Below, piece by piece: positions 47,266 through 58,595 of a stretch of DNA of 64,000 bases (position 1 is its first letter; the number at the start of each line of letters is the position of its first letter). Location: the NCBI RefSeq assembly GCF_000321225.1, contig NW_004450402.1, positions 3,819,978 to 3,883,977 of the forward strand. The letters are read 5' to 3'. The notes under the pieces were generated by a model. The model did no database searches, was not told the DNA's origin, and was given only the letters and a program-made list of their open reading frames with translations. A program made the position numbers and the translations under genes. Source of the stretch: Odobenus rosmarus divergens (taxonomy: Eukaryota; Chordata; Mammalia; Carnivora; Odobenidae).

Positions 47266-48689
47266 GTGATATTTGAATGCAAAGTGTTTCAATAGATTTT
47301 AGAATCTCAGGTTGTTCAAATAAACCACTTAAAAGCAATAATAATTTAATTTTAACATCAGTAATCATAATACTTCAAGTAGGAAGAGAAAATCTTTTAT
47401 GCATAATTATCAAATGCCTCATTTAACCAGCTCTGATTAGCTATTTAAATTGCATGTTCTGGGATGATTTCTCTTAAAATGAGAAAGCATTGTTCTTCTG
47501 ATCTTATCAAAAGATCACCCTAACTGTCATGTTTTGGAAAAAAAATACAAATAAGCTCTTCAATCTCCATGACTTTACAATAAGAGAAATATAAACAGGA
47601 ACTGTGGAAGTTCAATTTTTCCCTCTCCGACACATGCAATTATAGCCTTAAAGGATTACACATGCAAACGTGGCAGCAAGCACACACAAACAGTTGTCCA
47701 TTTTAAAGGATCTCATTGTTCAAAAACCTTATGAACATCAACATAAATACACTTTCAAACCTGGGGAATAGAGGAAAGGGAGGAAGATAAGCAGTAGTAC
47801 CCATGTGGTTGGCTTCCAGCTCCAATGATTTTTAATTCATATGTCTTTCCACTAATTACTCTATAATTCACACACCACACAAGCATACACACACACACCA
47901 TGTACGTAAATATGAACCTAAATATGTATATATATCTATTTATAGTCACACCTATGCATCACATTCTGAATCTTTTCTACTGTAATATACATTAGCAGCT
48001 ATGACCATTAGCTTGCCTTATCTCAGGATATCTTAAATTCATGGATGGACTGTAAGTTTTAAGTATTTGGGGGTAACCAGGGGGAGCTGATGTAAAATTT
48101 AATACTTTTTTTTTAAGAAAGTAGTCAAAGTCAGCTGTGTATAATTTATTCTTGTACTTCCCAGCCATGTAGATCTTGGCAGATTAATTCCCCCTTTCCA
48201 CAGATGGGAAATTGGGGCCTAGAATACTTAACTAGCAAGCTCAGAATTTTAAATGCTAAAATGCCTTTTTTTCTCTTTTACAGTATGCTCAGAATTTAAT
48301 TCTACCTCTAACGGTCTAAGAGTTTATCTAAAGCCATTATTAGACACACAAGAACATTATTTCTACATTTATAAGCTAGATGTCAGAATTGGGTTGCCAG
48401 AAAGAATGTTTCCAGATAACTTTTATTTCTCTCTGAATTTAGGTTGCTCATGGATCACACTGCTATAACCCTACATCTGGTTAAAAAAACAAAAAGCTAG
48501 AAATTGGGAATGTTGTCTTGATTAGTATAATACTTGTGGGTTTGTCAGTGCCTAATAGTTGCATGTTTCTATTTTAGATTATGTAGTAGTGAAATTGATT
48601 TTCCCATTTAGGAAGAAGCCTATGCTGTAAGATTGATCTCTCTGGAAAACAATTATATCCTCCTATGGCCCTTTTATTTTTTATGCTTA
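47266..48689. other. Unique-looking sequence, 1.4 kb
   Basis: 47370-47480 contains TTTTATGCATAATTATCAAA and GATTAGCTATTTAAATTGCA, AT-rich with POU/homeobox-like motifs, and is a candidate conserved element. An imperfect CA tract lies at 47869-47899. No gene. Confidence 0.4.
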
Positions 48690-48870
48690 AACTGTGCCCT
48701 GAGTATATACTGACCTTTCTTCACATACATTATTTTATGCAATGCGATATTAATTAGGTATTATTATTAGTCTTTCTATAGAACAGGTAAAGGAAATTAA
48801 TCTTCCTAAGGTCACAGAACTGTAATAGAGCCAGACCAAAGTGTGACTCTAAGCCTCAGAGGATTTTATA
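48690..48870 (-). mobile_element. MIR SINE
   Basis: CATTATTTTATGCAATGCG, GGTATTATTATTAGTCTTTC and CCTAAGGTCACAGAACTGT in complement of MIR. Confidence 0.7.
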
Positions 48871-48939
48871 TACATCATGTAATACATTCTCACAGTGTGC
48901 ACCTTTCCAGTAATGATATAACTTTGGCAATTAAAAATG

Positions 48940-49090
48940 TAGTCTTTGGGCTGGAAGCATCAACATCCCCTCTAAGCTTGTTAGAAATATAGAACCCCAG
49001 ACCCCGTTCAGACCCACTGAATCAGAATCTGCCTGTTGACAAGATCCCCAGGTGATCCTAATGTACATTAAATTTTGAGAAGCAGTGGTA
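48940..49090 (-). mobile_element. MER5A-like hAT-Charlie DNA transposon
   Basis: CCCACTGAATCAGAATCTGC, then AAGATCCCCAGGTGATCCTA and TTTGAGAAGCAGTGG: the terminal inverted repeat is at the right end, in complement to the copy at 3703. Confidence 0.8.
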
Positions 49091-49109
49091 TAGGACACAA
49101 GGACATGGA

Positions 49110-49325
49110 GAGGAGACCTGGGTTATCCTCATTTCATTATTTCCTAACTTGATCATAATGGATAAATTAATTTTTCTAAGATCCAGTCTGCCCCTGAACA
49201 ATAAAGATCATAGTACCTCTGGATCTGAATTGGTAGGAATGAGAAAATGCAAGGAAATCATAACCAAGCTTGTCTGACAAATAAAAGGGACTTAATAACT
49301 GGTAACTATTATTAAATATCTCTTA
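49110..49325 (+). mobile_element. MIR SINE
   Basis: GACCTGGGTTATCCTCATTT and ATTAATTTTTCTAAGATCCA, then AATAAAAGGGACTTAATAAC and GGTAACTATTATTAA in the sense order. Confidence 0.6.
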
Positions 49326-49710
49326 AAATTGCACTTAATTTATGCTTCTGATAGGTTTGGAATACCTGAAAAGATCATATCTCTTCTTTTAATATAATTA
49401 ATCATATAGTGGGACAATATATTGGAATACCAATCAAAATGTCTCCTTCTATTGTACTATTTAGCATCTTCTCAACTTCATTTAGACTGTAGAGGCACTG
49501 ACGGCCACAAGAATGAGATTATACAGTCGGCCAGCAGAGAAAACTCTGAGTGCACAAGCGTAGGCCCTGAGGGGCTTAAGGCAGAAACGATAGACTTAAA
49601 GGAATAGAATCAGATTGATCAAGTAGGATGGAGCAGAGCATAGATTCTGGGCTTTTGGATTTCACCAACTAGTGAAATTTTTAAAAAAATAAGTGAAGAC
49701 AAAGTGATGG
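49326..49710. other. Non-repetitive interval
   Basis: Nothing recognised. Confidence 0.45.
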
Positions 49711-50178
49711 TGTATTAGTCAGGGTTCTCCAGAGAAACAGAACCAATACGTGTGCATGTGTGTGTATGGAGAGAAAGAGAGAGAGACACACACACAGAGA
49801 GAGAAAGTGTATTATTATAAGGAACTGGCTCATACATTATGGAAGCTGACAAGTCCCAATCTGCAGTTGGCAAGCTGGAGACCCAGGAAGACTCAATGTT
49901 TCAGTTTGAATACAAAGGCATGAAAAAAGCCGATATCCCAGTTTGAAGACAGCCAGGCAGCAGGAGTTCTTCTCTTAGTTTTGCTATTCTATCTAGGCAG
50001 TCAACTGATTGGATGAGGACCAACTTACTTTAGGGAGGGCAATCTGCTTAACTCAGTCTATAGATTTAAGCGTTAATCTCATCAAAAACACTTTCGTGGA
50101 AACACCTAGAATAGTATCTGACCAACTATCTGGGCACCCTGTGGTCCAGTTCAGTTGACAAAGAAATAAAGGATTACA
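49711..50178 (+). mobile_element. ERVL-class LTR (MLT2-like), solo
   Basis: It starts TGTATTAGTCAGGGTTCTCC and runs through GAACTGGCTCATACATTATG, TCAACTGATTGGATGAGG (49999-50016), GGCAATCTGCTTAACTCAG and CTATCTGGGCACCCTGTGG to a CA end at 50178. No internal region flanks it, so it is a solo LTR. A GT/GA/CA low-complexity segment lies at 49748-49806. The exact subfamily is from memory. Confidence 0.7.
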
Positions 50179-50564
50179 GATAAACTTTTATTTTACCAAG
50201 TTAAGGGCATTGCATTACCAATACCTCATAAAAGAAGAGGCACATTTATGACTTTAACAAAGACCCTGTTTCTAAACAATTCATAAACTAAATTAGGTTT
50301 AACTGTAGAAAACTACAGTGCATTGTCCTTAATTTTCTGATTTTAATGTGACCCAAAGAAAACTCTGCCAGGATGAAATGAGTCAGAAAACTGTGGTTTG
50401 GAGACTATGGGGAGAGAGCCTGCAAGGGAGTAAAATATTAAGGGGCGGGGGGAACACTGCTAAAATCCAGGAATGATGTGACAAAGAACTTATTTTCTGT
50501 TAATGAGAGTATGGAAGGAGTGATGAAATTGTTAACCTTAAAAATAAAACTGCCAGTATTTTAC
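50179..50564. other. Non-repetitive interval
   Basis: Nothing recognised. Confidence 0.45.
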
Positions 50565-50990
50565 CAGGAAAAAAAAAAAGAGATTTATTCAAGAATAGCA
50601 GAGAATTACACTCTGGGACAAACAAGCTACTGCAAAACCATAGAGCAGTCTGGAGAACAAAGGAGAGGAATACTCTTTTATGGAGGAAAAGGGGGAAGTT
50701 GGGAAGGCTATTATTATAAACAAAAAGGCTTTTGAAGTAAACTGGGAGTTCAAAGGATAGTGGCTTTTCATTGGCTGAGTTATGGCAGTCTCTCATTGGC
50801 TGGGCTGTTGCCTGGTTGAGCAGAGAAACCTTTCTTCCTTCTGCTGAAACAGTAACATCATAGCTAAAGCACTATTTGCTTGCAAGGTAAGTCTCTTCCT
50901 GTTGGGTCTGCAGTTGATGACGAGTTGTAGGGCATGAAAACCACCCCTTCTGGTCCCCAGACTTCATCTTAAATGAGGTTTCCTTTTATT
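50565..50990 (-). mobile_element. Possible LTR or retroposon on the minus strand
   Basis: On the minus strand the block ends TTGAATAAATCTC followed by a run of T (A10 on the plus strand at 50570-50579). It contains two CATTGGCTG CCAAT-box-like repeats at 50768-50776 and 50795-50803. It could be an LTR with R/U5 at the left; I cannot assign the family or find a TSD. Confidence 0.3.
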
Positions 50991-52644
50991 AATTTTTACA
51001 AAATACAGAGGGCTAGCAACTCCGAGTCATTATACTCCTTTGAGCTTTTCTTTTCTCATATGAGAAAGGTTGATTGAGATATTATTAAGATCTGGTTATC
51101 AAATGTCATGATTCTAGATGTCTAAATGAAGTACATCTGCCAGATGACAGAAATAAAACAATATGTCAAAAGCTTAAGCTTCAGGGACCTAATGAATGAT
51201 GGTGTTACAGACAGAAAATTGTGAAGTCATACTATACCTACCAGGTGCTTCTAGTCATTCTGCAGTTGTAAGAAATCCACAATTTGTTCCTTTTATTTTC
51301 AGAAGAGAAAGAAAATAGGGCTTAATCTTATCTTAAAAAAAAAAAGCAAATTAAAATAAAATAGCAAATTAGGTCCTTTGCAAAATATCTGTAGAGAAGG
51401 AAATAAATGGGCACAATACTATTGCTTTAGCTGTGAAAATGTTTTTTAAATACTGTATATTTGTGCAAGTTCCATTTGAGACATAATGAAAAAATTAGTT
51501 GCTTTTCAAATGGACAATCAACAATTCTCTGCCACAGGTTGCAGAATAAAGCAGTACACTGCTAAAGGGGGTAAAAATATAACATGGCGGAGGAGTCCAG
51601 GAACAAATTGATTAATTACAAGATCAGTTATAGACATCGTCCCTTACATTTAAATTAAAGGTGCCTAGCTGCCATTTTTTAGGTGCTGGTTTAAACACCT
51701 GGTTATCTCCATACAGATTAATTTCATTACTCTAACATTTCAAATCCTTATGAAACAGTGAGAATATTGTACTGATCAGTGAAACTGGGTGTAGCAGTCC
51801 CTCAACACTCCATTCATGTAAGATGATCATGTATTTGAACATATTTGTAAAAGAATCACAGCTTTGTCATTCAATATCTTCTTTACATCAGTGTACTTTG
51901 ATGGAATCTCAATGCCTTATTTCAGCAGAGGAATATATTTTATACACTGGTCTCAATCAAAGCTAATCTAAAGGTTTTATTTTCAATACAGATTAAGGCA
52001 CTAATCACTCTAATTTCACAGTCTTGTGTATTTCTTAGCCAATAAAATTATGATTGACTTCCTATGTAATTATATGTGCTGGACTAATGGTTTATTTACA
52101 CTTGTAATCTCTAATTCATGTTCTTTGAAGAGCTATTTTTACTTTAGTTTTTTCTCATTGAAGAGTTTTAGGCATAAGAACAGAATATTGTTAAATATAT
52201 AAATGTGTAGAACTTGAAAAATTCTAAATGAATAAAATCATATCCTCATTTTAAAATGAGAGTGTGGACCTCAGGTATTATTTTATCTTCCCTGATATTC
52301 TGCTTACTTCTGCATAAAGTAGCTCTTTTCTTTTGGCAAGTGAACATGTAACATGTGGTCTGAGTTAAAGCTGCCATCTTCTTTGGTCATAACCTCCCTG
52401 CCTGATGTAGTTTGTATAAAAGTGAGAACCTGACCTAGGCTGTGTTGACTGCAGTATTTTGGTTTCTAGCCACAAAGACTGGCCTGGGGCAGGGTTGAGG
52501 GGGATAGGGAGGCACTGGCTGTATCCGAAGGCAGGTCTTCCTTAGGAATTTTCAAATGATTTAAAACTGGAAGGGAAGAGCTCTTTCCTTCTTCGTAGAT
52601 AGTTGGGAACTTGTGATCCAGGAGCTTACTGGTAGACATTAATG
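50991..52644. other. Unique-looking sequence, 1.65 kb
   Basis: No repeats. 51560-51745 (ATTGATTAATTACAAGATC; GTGCCTAGCTGCCATTTTTT) is a candidate conserved non-coding block. No coding support. Confidence 0.4.
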
Positions 52645-52890
52645 TAGCCCAGGATTTCTCAACTTCAGCCGTCTTGACATTTTTCAGTCAGATAACTTCT
52701 TGTTGTGGAGGCTGTCTTGTTCATTGTAGGATGCTTAGTAGCACCCGACTTCTACCAACTAGATGCCAGTAGTACCCTTCTCCCACAGTGTGGCATCCAA
52801 AAATATCTCTAGATATTACATGATATTATATATTATACCATACTATATTATTAGATTCTGCTAAATATCCCCCAGTTGAGAACCACAGAA
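52645..52890 (-). mobile_element. MER20 hAT-Charlie DNA transposon
   Basis: TTCTTGTTGTGGAGGCTGTC, then TGTAGGATGCTTAGTAGCAC, TAGATGCCAGTAGTACCCTT and the terminus CAGTTGAGAACCACAG in complement. An AT-rich insert of about 45 bp (52813-52858) breaks it near the end. MER20 copies have known regulatory co-option in other mammals. Confidence 0.82.
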
Positions 52891-54229
52891 TGAGCCTCAT
52901 GTAAAGGTAGCAATAGGAGTAAAGGAAGTCAACCCTTTCAAGAGAAGTAGGAAATAAAGACAGAAAGAGAAAGAAACCTGTTCAGGACCAGTTATACCCA
53001 AATATACCCTTTTCATTTTTGGTTACATAACTGCATCAATTCCCTGTGATCTAAAGTAGTTTGGTTTGTTCTTTTGTCAAAAAGATAAAAATTCTCAAAC
53101 AATAACAGAAAAATACAAATGGAGGAATAGAGCCAAAGCACAATAAAAGACAAATCAATCCATAATGGGACTTGATCAAGGCATAGATTCAACTGTGAGT
53201 TTTGAAAAAAATATAATAACTTGTAAACCTGTTTAAAGCGAAGAGAAGATAAAGAAATTGATTATGAAATAGATGGTCAATAGCATAAGTGTACTTATCT
53301 TCACTTCAGAGCCTCTTATCTTCAAGGTAGTCGTGGCATGAGGAAAAAAAAGAAAAGAAAAGAAACAAACCCAGACTTTTATTTGTATCTTCCTGGGATT
53401 ATACACATGTCCAGTGATGATTTCCTACTTAAAGTATGTGTCTCTGTGTGTCTCTGTTTGTAGTGCTCTAAAAATGGAGCGTATATGTTTTCTATCCAAT
53501 CAACTGCCAGTAATACAAAAAGAGAAGGAAAAGTACAAACTGTGGACCAGACAAGTAATATCTCCAGGTCAGATCTTATCCTGAGCCCACTGATTCCAAA
53601 GCTCACATGAGTCATCCTCTATGATGATGACTTTCATCCAAGTACAACCTCATTTCCTGTAAACACAAGAAATAAGTTTCTTTCTCCCTAGAATTTCAGG
53701 TCAAAATGACAGATTCAGCATTGATGTTTCTACTTTGAAGAGCCAGTTGAGGTAAAAAGACTTTTAATTTCCCCCTAGGTAACTGGAATGAAAGGGGTAA
53801 GGGGAGTGGAATCCTCGGGGGGGTGGGGGTGGGGAAGAACAGTAATACCTGGCTATAAGCAATATCACAAGATGGACTTAAACTATTTTCAAAACATACT
53901 AAGTCTATTACCAATTCTATATAACAGCTACTGACACATCCACTTAAAATCCTTCTTTTGTCTTTTTTGAAAGGCTATATGACTCAGAGAAAATTAACTG
54001 AAAGCAGGAAATCTGTGTTTTGGGAAGCAGTTATTGAAAGAAGGCATGTGTTGAATGAAAAGTATATGTAAACTTCAGGGGAAATCCTTCTTTTAAGTAA
54101 AAATCAAGTGAGTTATTTTGTTGTTGTTAAGAAGCTTTTTTATAATGAAGTATCCAGTAGTCATATTTCTATGTTAATAACAACATCCATCATAGCACAC
54201 ATCACAACAACCAATTCAAAAGCTATACC
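52891..54229. other. Non-repetitive interval
   Basis: Holds the G-quadruplex motif at 53794-53834 and an AAAAG tract at 53345-53367. No gene. Confidence 0.45.
53794..53834 (+). other. G-quadruplex motif
   Basis: Five G runs of 4, 4, 7, 5 and 4. The last three are separated by single T residues, so a stable parallel quadruplex is expected. Confidence 0.7.
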
Positions 54230-55425
54230 AGGTGTCCCACCTCTAGGATGACAACATAAGGAGTTCCATGGACTTGATCCCCAGTGTGAAAATTGTAAAA
54301 CAGCCTCTTCAGCAAATAGTGTTGGGACAATTGGATAGCCTCATATAAAAGAATGAAATTGGGCCTTTCCCTCACATCATATGCAAAAATTAACGCAAAA
54401 TGGATCAAAGACATAAATCTAAAAGTTAAAACTCTTAGAAGAAAACATAGGGGTGAATCTGCATAACCTCAGATTTGAGAATGGATTCTTAAAAATTACA
54501 CCAAAGCATAAGCAACAAAAGAAAAAAAAAACAGAAACAATGAATTTCATCGAAATTAAAAACTTCTTTGCTTCAAAGTGCATTATCAAGAAGTAAAAAG
54601 AAGTATCTGCAAGCCATAATCTGATATCTAGAATATATAAACAACTCTTAAACTCAATAATAAAAAGACAACCTCACTTTAAAAATTGGCAAAAGATCTG
54701 AATAGGCATATCTGCAAAGAATATATATAAATAGCCAAAAATCACATGAAAAGATGCAACAGGAAATACAAATCAAAGGTACAATGATATATCATTTCAC
54801 CCAATAGGGTGGCTATAATACAACAAAAACAAACAAAACCAGAAAATAACAAGCATTCATGAGGATGCGGAGAAATCAGAACCCTCATACACTGCTAGTT
54901 GGAAATGTAAAATGGTGGAGCCACTTTGGAAAACAATCTGGCAACTCCTTATATCGTTAAAATACAGTTGTGCTATGACCCAGCAATTCCACTCCTATGT
55001 AAAGGCCCAAGAAAAATGAAAATATATGTTCTCACAAAAATGTATACACCAATTTTAGAGCATCATTATTCATAATAGTCAAAATTGAAAATAACGTAAA
55101 TGTCTATCAATGAAAGAATAAACAAATATAATGGATAAACAAAATGTGGTATATCCATACAATGGAATACTTTTGGCCATTTTAAAAAAAGAATAAAGTA
55201 CTGACAAATGCTACAATATTTGTTGAAGACATGTTAAGTGAAATAAGCCAGTCATTAAAGATCACATATTATAGGATTCCACTGATATGAAATAATGAGG
55301 ATAGGCAAATTTATAGAGACAGAAAACAGATTGGGGGTTCCTTAGGCCTGGGGATATGGGAGGGGGTGGTGGTTAGAAAGTGATAGCCAAACGATATAGG
55401 GTTTCTTTTTGAGGTGATGAAAAAC
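54230..55425 (+). mobile_element. L1M, ORF2 C-terminal half and 3' UTR
   Basis: CCTCTTCAGCAAATAGTGTT at 54304, GGATCAAAGACATAAATCT at 54402, GGAAACAATCTG-type block near 54930, GTGGTATATCCATACAATGG at 55147, then GGGTTTCTTTTTGAGGTGAT at 55399. ORF2 is broken by many stops. It is older than the carnivore-specific copies. Confidence 0.82.
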
Positions 55426-55449
55426 TAGAAGCAAAGTAAATAACTATAA

Positions 55450-55890
55450 ACAAGAAAATATCTGCATAAATTACTACATATTCACACCATGGTATATTGT
55501 AGACCCATTTAAGAAATGTATTAGAGCTATTCTTTACTTTGAACATTTCCACAAGATATTGTTGAGTGACAAAATGAGAGACAAAATAGCATGTATAATA
55601 GGACCTCATTTTTATAAAACAAATTTTAAAACTGTGTTTGGGAGCATGTGTATGTGTGCGTGTGTGTGTATGTAAGTCTGTACCGAATACTATGGGTATG
55701 GGAATGTAAGGAAGGATACATACTACTTAACAAGAGTTAGCTGTGTGGGTATGCATGGTATTTATGTGGGATGGCAGTCATGTGGACAGAAAGGAAGAGA
55801 GCGGGGGAGGAAAGACATGCAAAACTAAAGAGGAAGAAGAAAGGTACTGAATCTAAATATAAAGCATTTTTATGTGATTCCCATTTAAAT
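55450..55890 (+). mobile_element. Old L1M 3' region
   Basis: ACACCATGGTATATTGTAGAC, TTGTTGAGTGACAAAATGAG and a GT-rich stretch at 55647-55673. It is a separate, more diverged copy than the one before it. Confidence 0.5.
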
Positions 55891-55936
55891 AATTAATGAT
55901 CTTATTGGCTACCATTTCTCTGGTAGGTATTCTTTC

Positions 55937-56260
55937 TTTCCCCAGTTTTACTGAGATGTAATTGACATCTAACATTTCTAAGTTTAAGGTGTATAACAAT
56001 GATTTGATATATGTATTTACTACAGAATGATTACAATAAGATTAGTTAACATCACATAGGCACAGTTACAACTTTTTTCCTTTGTGATGAGAACTTTTAA
56101 GATCTATTCCTTTAGTAACTTACAAGTATACAATACAGTATTGTTAACATACAGTCATCATGTTGTATACACTACATCGCCAGGGCTTAAGTTATAACTA
56201 GAAATTTGTACCTTTCGACCACCCCACCTAATTGCCTCACCTCCTACTGTCTGGTAGATG
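55937..56260 (-). mobile_element. L1M 3' UTR, antisense
   Basis: TTTTACTGAGATGTAATTGAC, GATTTGATATATGTATTTAC, GATGAGAACTTTTAAGATCT and ACAATACAGTATTGTTAAC in complement of an L1MA/L1MB-like 3' UTR. Confidence 0.78.
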
Positions 56261-56279
56261 TTCTAAGTTTACTATATCA

Positions 56280-56392
56280 TTTTAACCTGTGAGTTAGAGA
56301 TTATTATCTCCATTATCTCTAGATAGGGAAAACACAGTTTGGAGTAGTAAAATAGCTTGCAAAACAATATAGTTGGGGCCATCCTAAAAAAC
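56280..56392 (-). mobile_element. MIR SINE fragment
   Basis: GTTAGAGATTATTATCTCCA and GAAAACACAGTTTGGAG in complement of the MIR core. Confidence 0.55.
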
Positions 56393-56454
56393 AGGAAGAA
56401 TTCTCACCCAAAATTTGTGTTAGATGTCAAGGGTAGTGATGTCATAAATGCACT

Positions 56455-56770
56455 GAGAAGCTATGAAAAGGTTTATTACTTACATAATGAGCTTTTCTGG
56501 GGAGAGTTGGGCAGGCCTCTCAGGCTGTTCTGAAAATGATTTGAGAGAGCTGGAGAAGGAGAATGGTTTGGGGTTTTTATGGTGGGTCAGGGGGTGGGTT
56601 CCTACATGCAGAGAGGGGGTCATATGGTTTGAATTTCATGTCAATGCCAAAGGAGGGAGCACTCGGGCTTTCTTAGCAGCTTGACCAGATGTGGCAGGAG
56701 GGGAAGAAGGGAAAGTGTGCTCAAAAGCTACCAGCAGTCTAACATCAAAAAATGGAGTCAGATTCTTTAT
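56455..56770 (-). mobile_element. Possible LTR fragment
   Basis: GGTTTATTACTTACATAATGAGC at the left is the complement of a polyadenylation region, followed by a purine-rich body. It is suggestive of an LTR in antisense but the family is unresolved. Confidence 0.25.
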
Positions 56771-57054
56771 CACAGATGGTTCAAAAATTATACATACCAA
56801 TATTTATGAAAAACGTTTAGCTTTATATCTGCATTTGTGTATCTAAAACAAATGTCTAGGTTGTTTTTTGTGACACTTATTTAAGGCTAATACCCAAATG
56901 ATACTTAATGTCCTGTATGTAACGTAACATGCCTGACCAAATACTCAAACTTTAAAGTCTTGAGAAATATCTATTTCAAAAAATTAGCAAATATTAAATA
57001 ACCAACATATACAGTTTCTAAATATAGCCATAAGATAAATATGAAATCACGCTG

Positions 57055-57238
57055 GGGGCGCCTGGGTGGCTCAGTCATTAAACATCTGCCTTCGGCTCAG
57101 GTCATGATCCCAGGATCCTGGTATTGAGCCCCGCATCGGGCTCCCTACTCCGCGGGAAGCCTGCTTCTCCCTCTCTCACTCCCCCTGCTTGTGTTCCCTC
57201 TCTCGCTGTGTCTCTGTCAAATAAAATTAAAAAAAAAA
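57055..57238 (+). mobile_element. SINEC, complete, probably the youngest here
   Basis: GGGGCGCCTGGGTGGCTCAG head and the younger GTGTTCCCTCTCTCGCTGTG tail block, ending in A12. The 22-bp TSD (57032-57053 and 57239-57260) differs at one base. Confidence 0.97.
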
Positions 57239-57260
57239 AAGATAAATATGAAATCACTCT

Positions 57261-57589
57261 GTATGGTATTACTTGATTACTAGGTTTCATAGGATTACTA
57301 ACTAATAACTCAAAGAATAATGTAAATCTATCTTGGTAATTTTTTTTCAATTGCGAAAAACAATTTACTCTTACCAAACCAACTTGTGAACAGTTATCAT
57401 TAATGTTTAATAATACTAAATTAATTTTTATATATTTACTTCAAGTTCCTAATGTCAAAGTGAATAGTATTTTAAAGAAAATTGTGATGAAATAAAGGTG
57501 AATACATAGTACGCTTGGTAACATGCTGAATTCTTATCAGAATCTGCTTCAGAGGCTTAAGCTACTAGTACAAAAAGAACACACCACAG
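57261..57589. other. AT-rich interval
   Basis: Nothing recognised. Confidence 0.45.
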
Positions 57590-57611
57590 CCAGGCATTTC
57601 ATATTAAACTT

Positions 57612-57617
57612 TTTATT
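57612..57617 (-). promoter_or_regulatory. AATAAA polyadenylation signal (candidate)
   Basis: Minus-strand AATAAA within TTTTAATAAAAAGTTTAA, at the end of the candidate exon above. Its value depends on that exon being real. Confidence 0.3.
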
Positions 57618-57729
57618 AAAACTGAGTCTTCGTAATATATTTAAAATGACATGTTCCACAAACAAATATTTGGGCAAAAAATTTCTATATGTACTTATTG
57701 GCACACAAATTTAAAATAAAAACTAAGCT

Positions 57730-57778
57730 AATACATACATATATATATGTATGTACAACGTATATATATGTATGTATT
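57730..57778. repeat. Perfect 18-bp inverted repeat, AT-rich
   Basis: AATACATACATATATATA (57730-57747) pairs exactly with 57761-57778 across a 13-base loop. Confidence 0.93.
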
Positions 57779-58023
57779 ATAAATTCATATCAATTATCTG
57801 GAATACCTGAGTTTCAAGCTGTTGGTTTTCCAGATAGTGTGAAACATTTTTCATCCACTTCATAAAGGACACAGCCCATCCAGAAAGAATAACTTTGGTT
57901 AATAGATGCTGTCTCCCAAAGATCACACAGAAGTCCTCAATGGGATTCAGGTTTATCTTCAGAGGTTTCTTCCGTGTGGAGGTCAGTCTGTGATGCAAGG
58001 AAGGATTCCCATGTAGCAAGGCA

Positions 58024-58384
58024 CTGAATAATGGAAATACACCATGAAATCAACAGTAGTTAACTTTCAGCAGTGAAAGGATTAATAAATCCTTATGTAT
58101 TTGTTCCTAGGGCAATCTGCCCTGCTCCTCTCTCCTACCAGCAAGCCAAAATCCTTGTTGTTTTCTACATATTTTAATTCCTAATGATGGATACTATTGC
58201 TAAATAAGAGGAAAACATAAAAGGTTAAAAAAATGAGCATGGATTAGTTTGCTAAAATAACCCAGTATTACCCCACTGTCAGGAAGGGAAACCACTAAAT
58301 TATGGAGGAAAAGATGGACCATTTGCATCCAAGGAGGCAGGCGTTAAGCATCTAGACAGAGGATTGGGGATATAAGCACGCATC
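58024..58384. other. Non-repetitive interval
   Basis: Nothing recognised apart from the acceptor-like sequence at its left edge. Confidence 0.45.
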
Positions 58385-58595
58385 CATCAGATCTGAATCC
58401 CACTACAAGTTTGAGTTTGGGCAAGCTGATGAATCTTTATTATAGTTTCTCCAGCTATAAATTAGATTAATGACAGTACTTACCACTAGGGCAACTGTAA
58501 AAATCAAAGTTCCATAACCTGTATAAATCTCTATGCAGAATGCTTAACACAAATTAAGTGCTCAAAAAATTAGCAATTATTATATTATGATGGTC
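58385..58595 (+). mobile_element. MIR SINE
   Basis: GATCTGAATCCCACTACAAG, TTTCTCCAGCTATAAATTAG, CAGTACTTACCACTAGGGC and TTAAGTGCTCAAAAAATTAG in MIR order, nearly complete. Confidence 0.75.

Larger units (their letters stand above)
57590..58023 (-). other. Candidate 3' terminal exon
   Basis: On the minus strand, TTTCCATTATTCAG ends at 58024 and looks like a splice acceptor. The next 87 bp (58023-57937) are open for 28 codons and end in an acidic tail, SEDKPESH, then TGA. About 320 bp of UTR-like sequence follows, with an AATAAA signal at 57617-57612. No poly(T) or TSD marks a processed pseudogene and no repeat covers the block. I do not recognise the peptide. A lncRNA end or chance are the alternatives. 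Confidence 0.25.
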
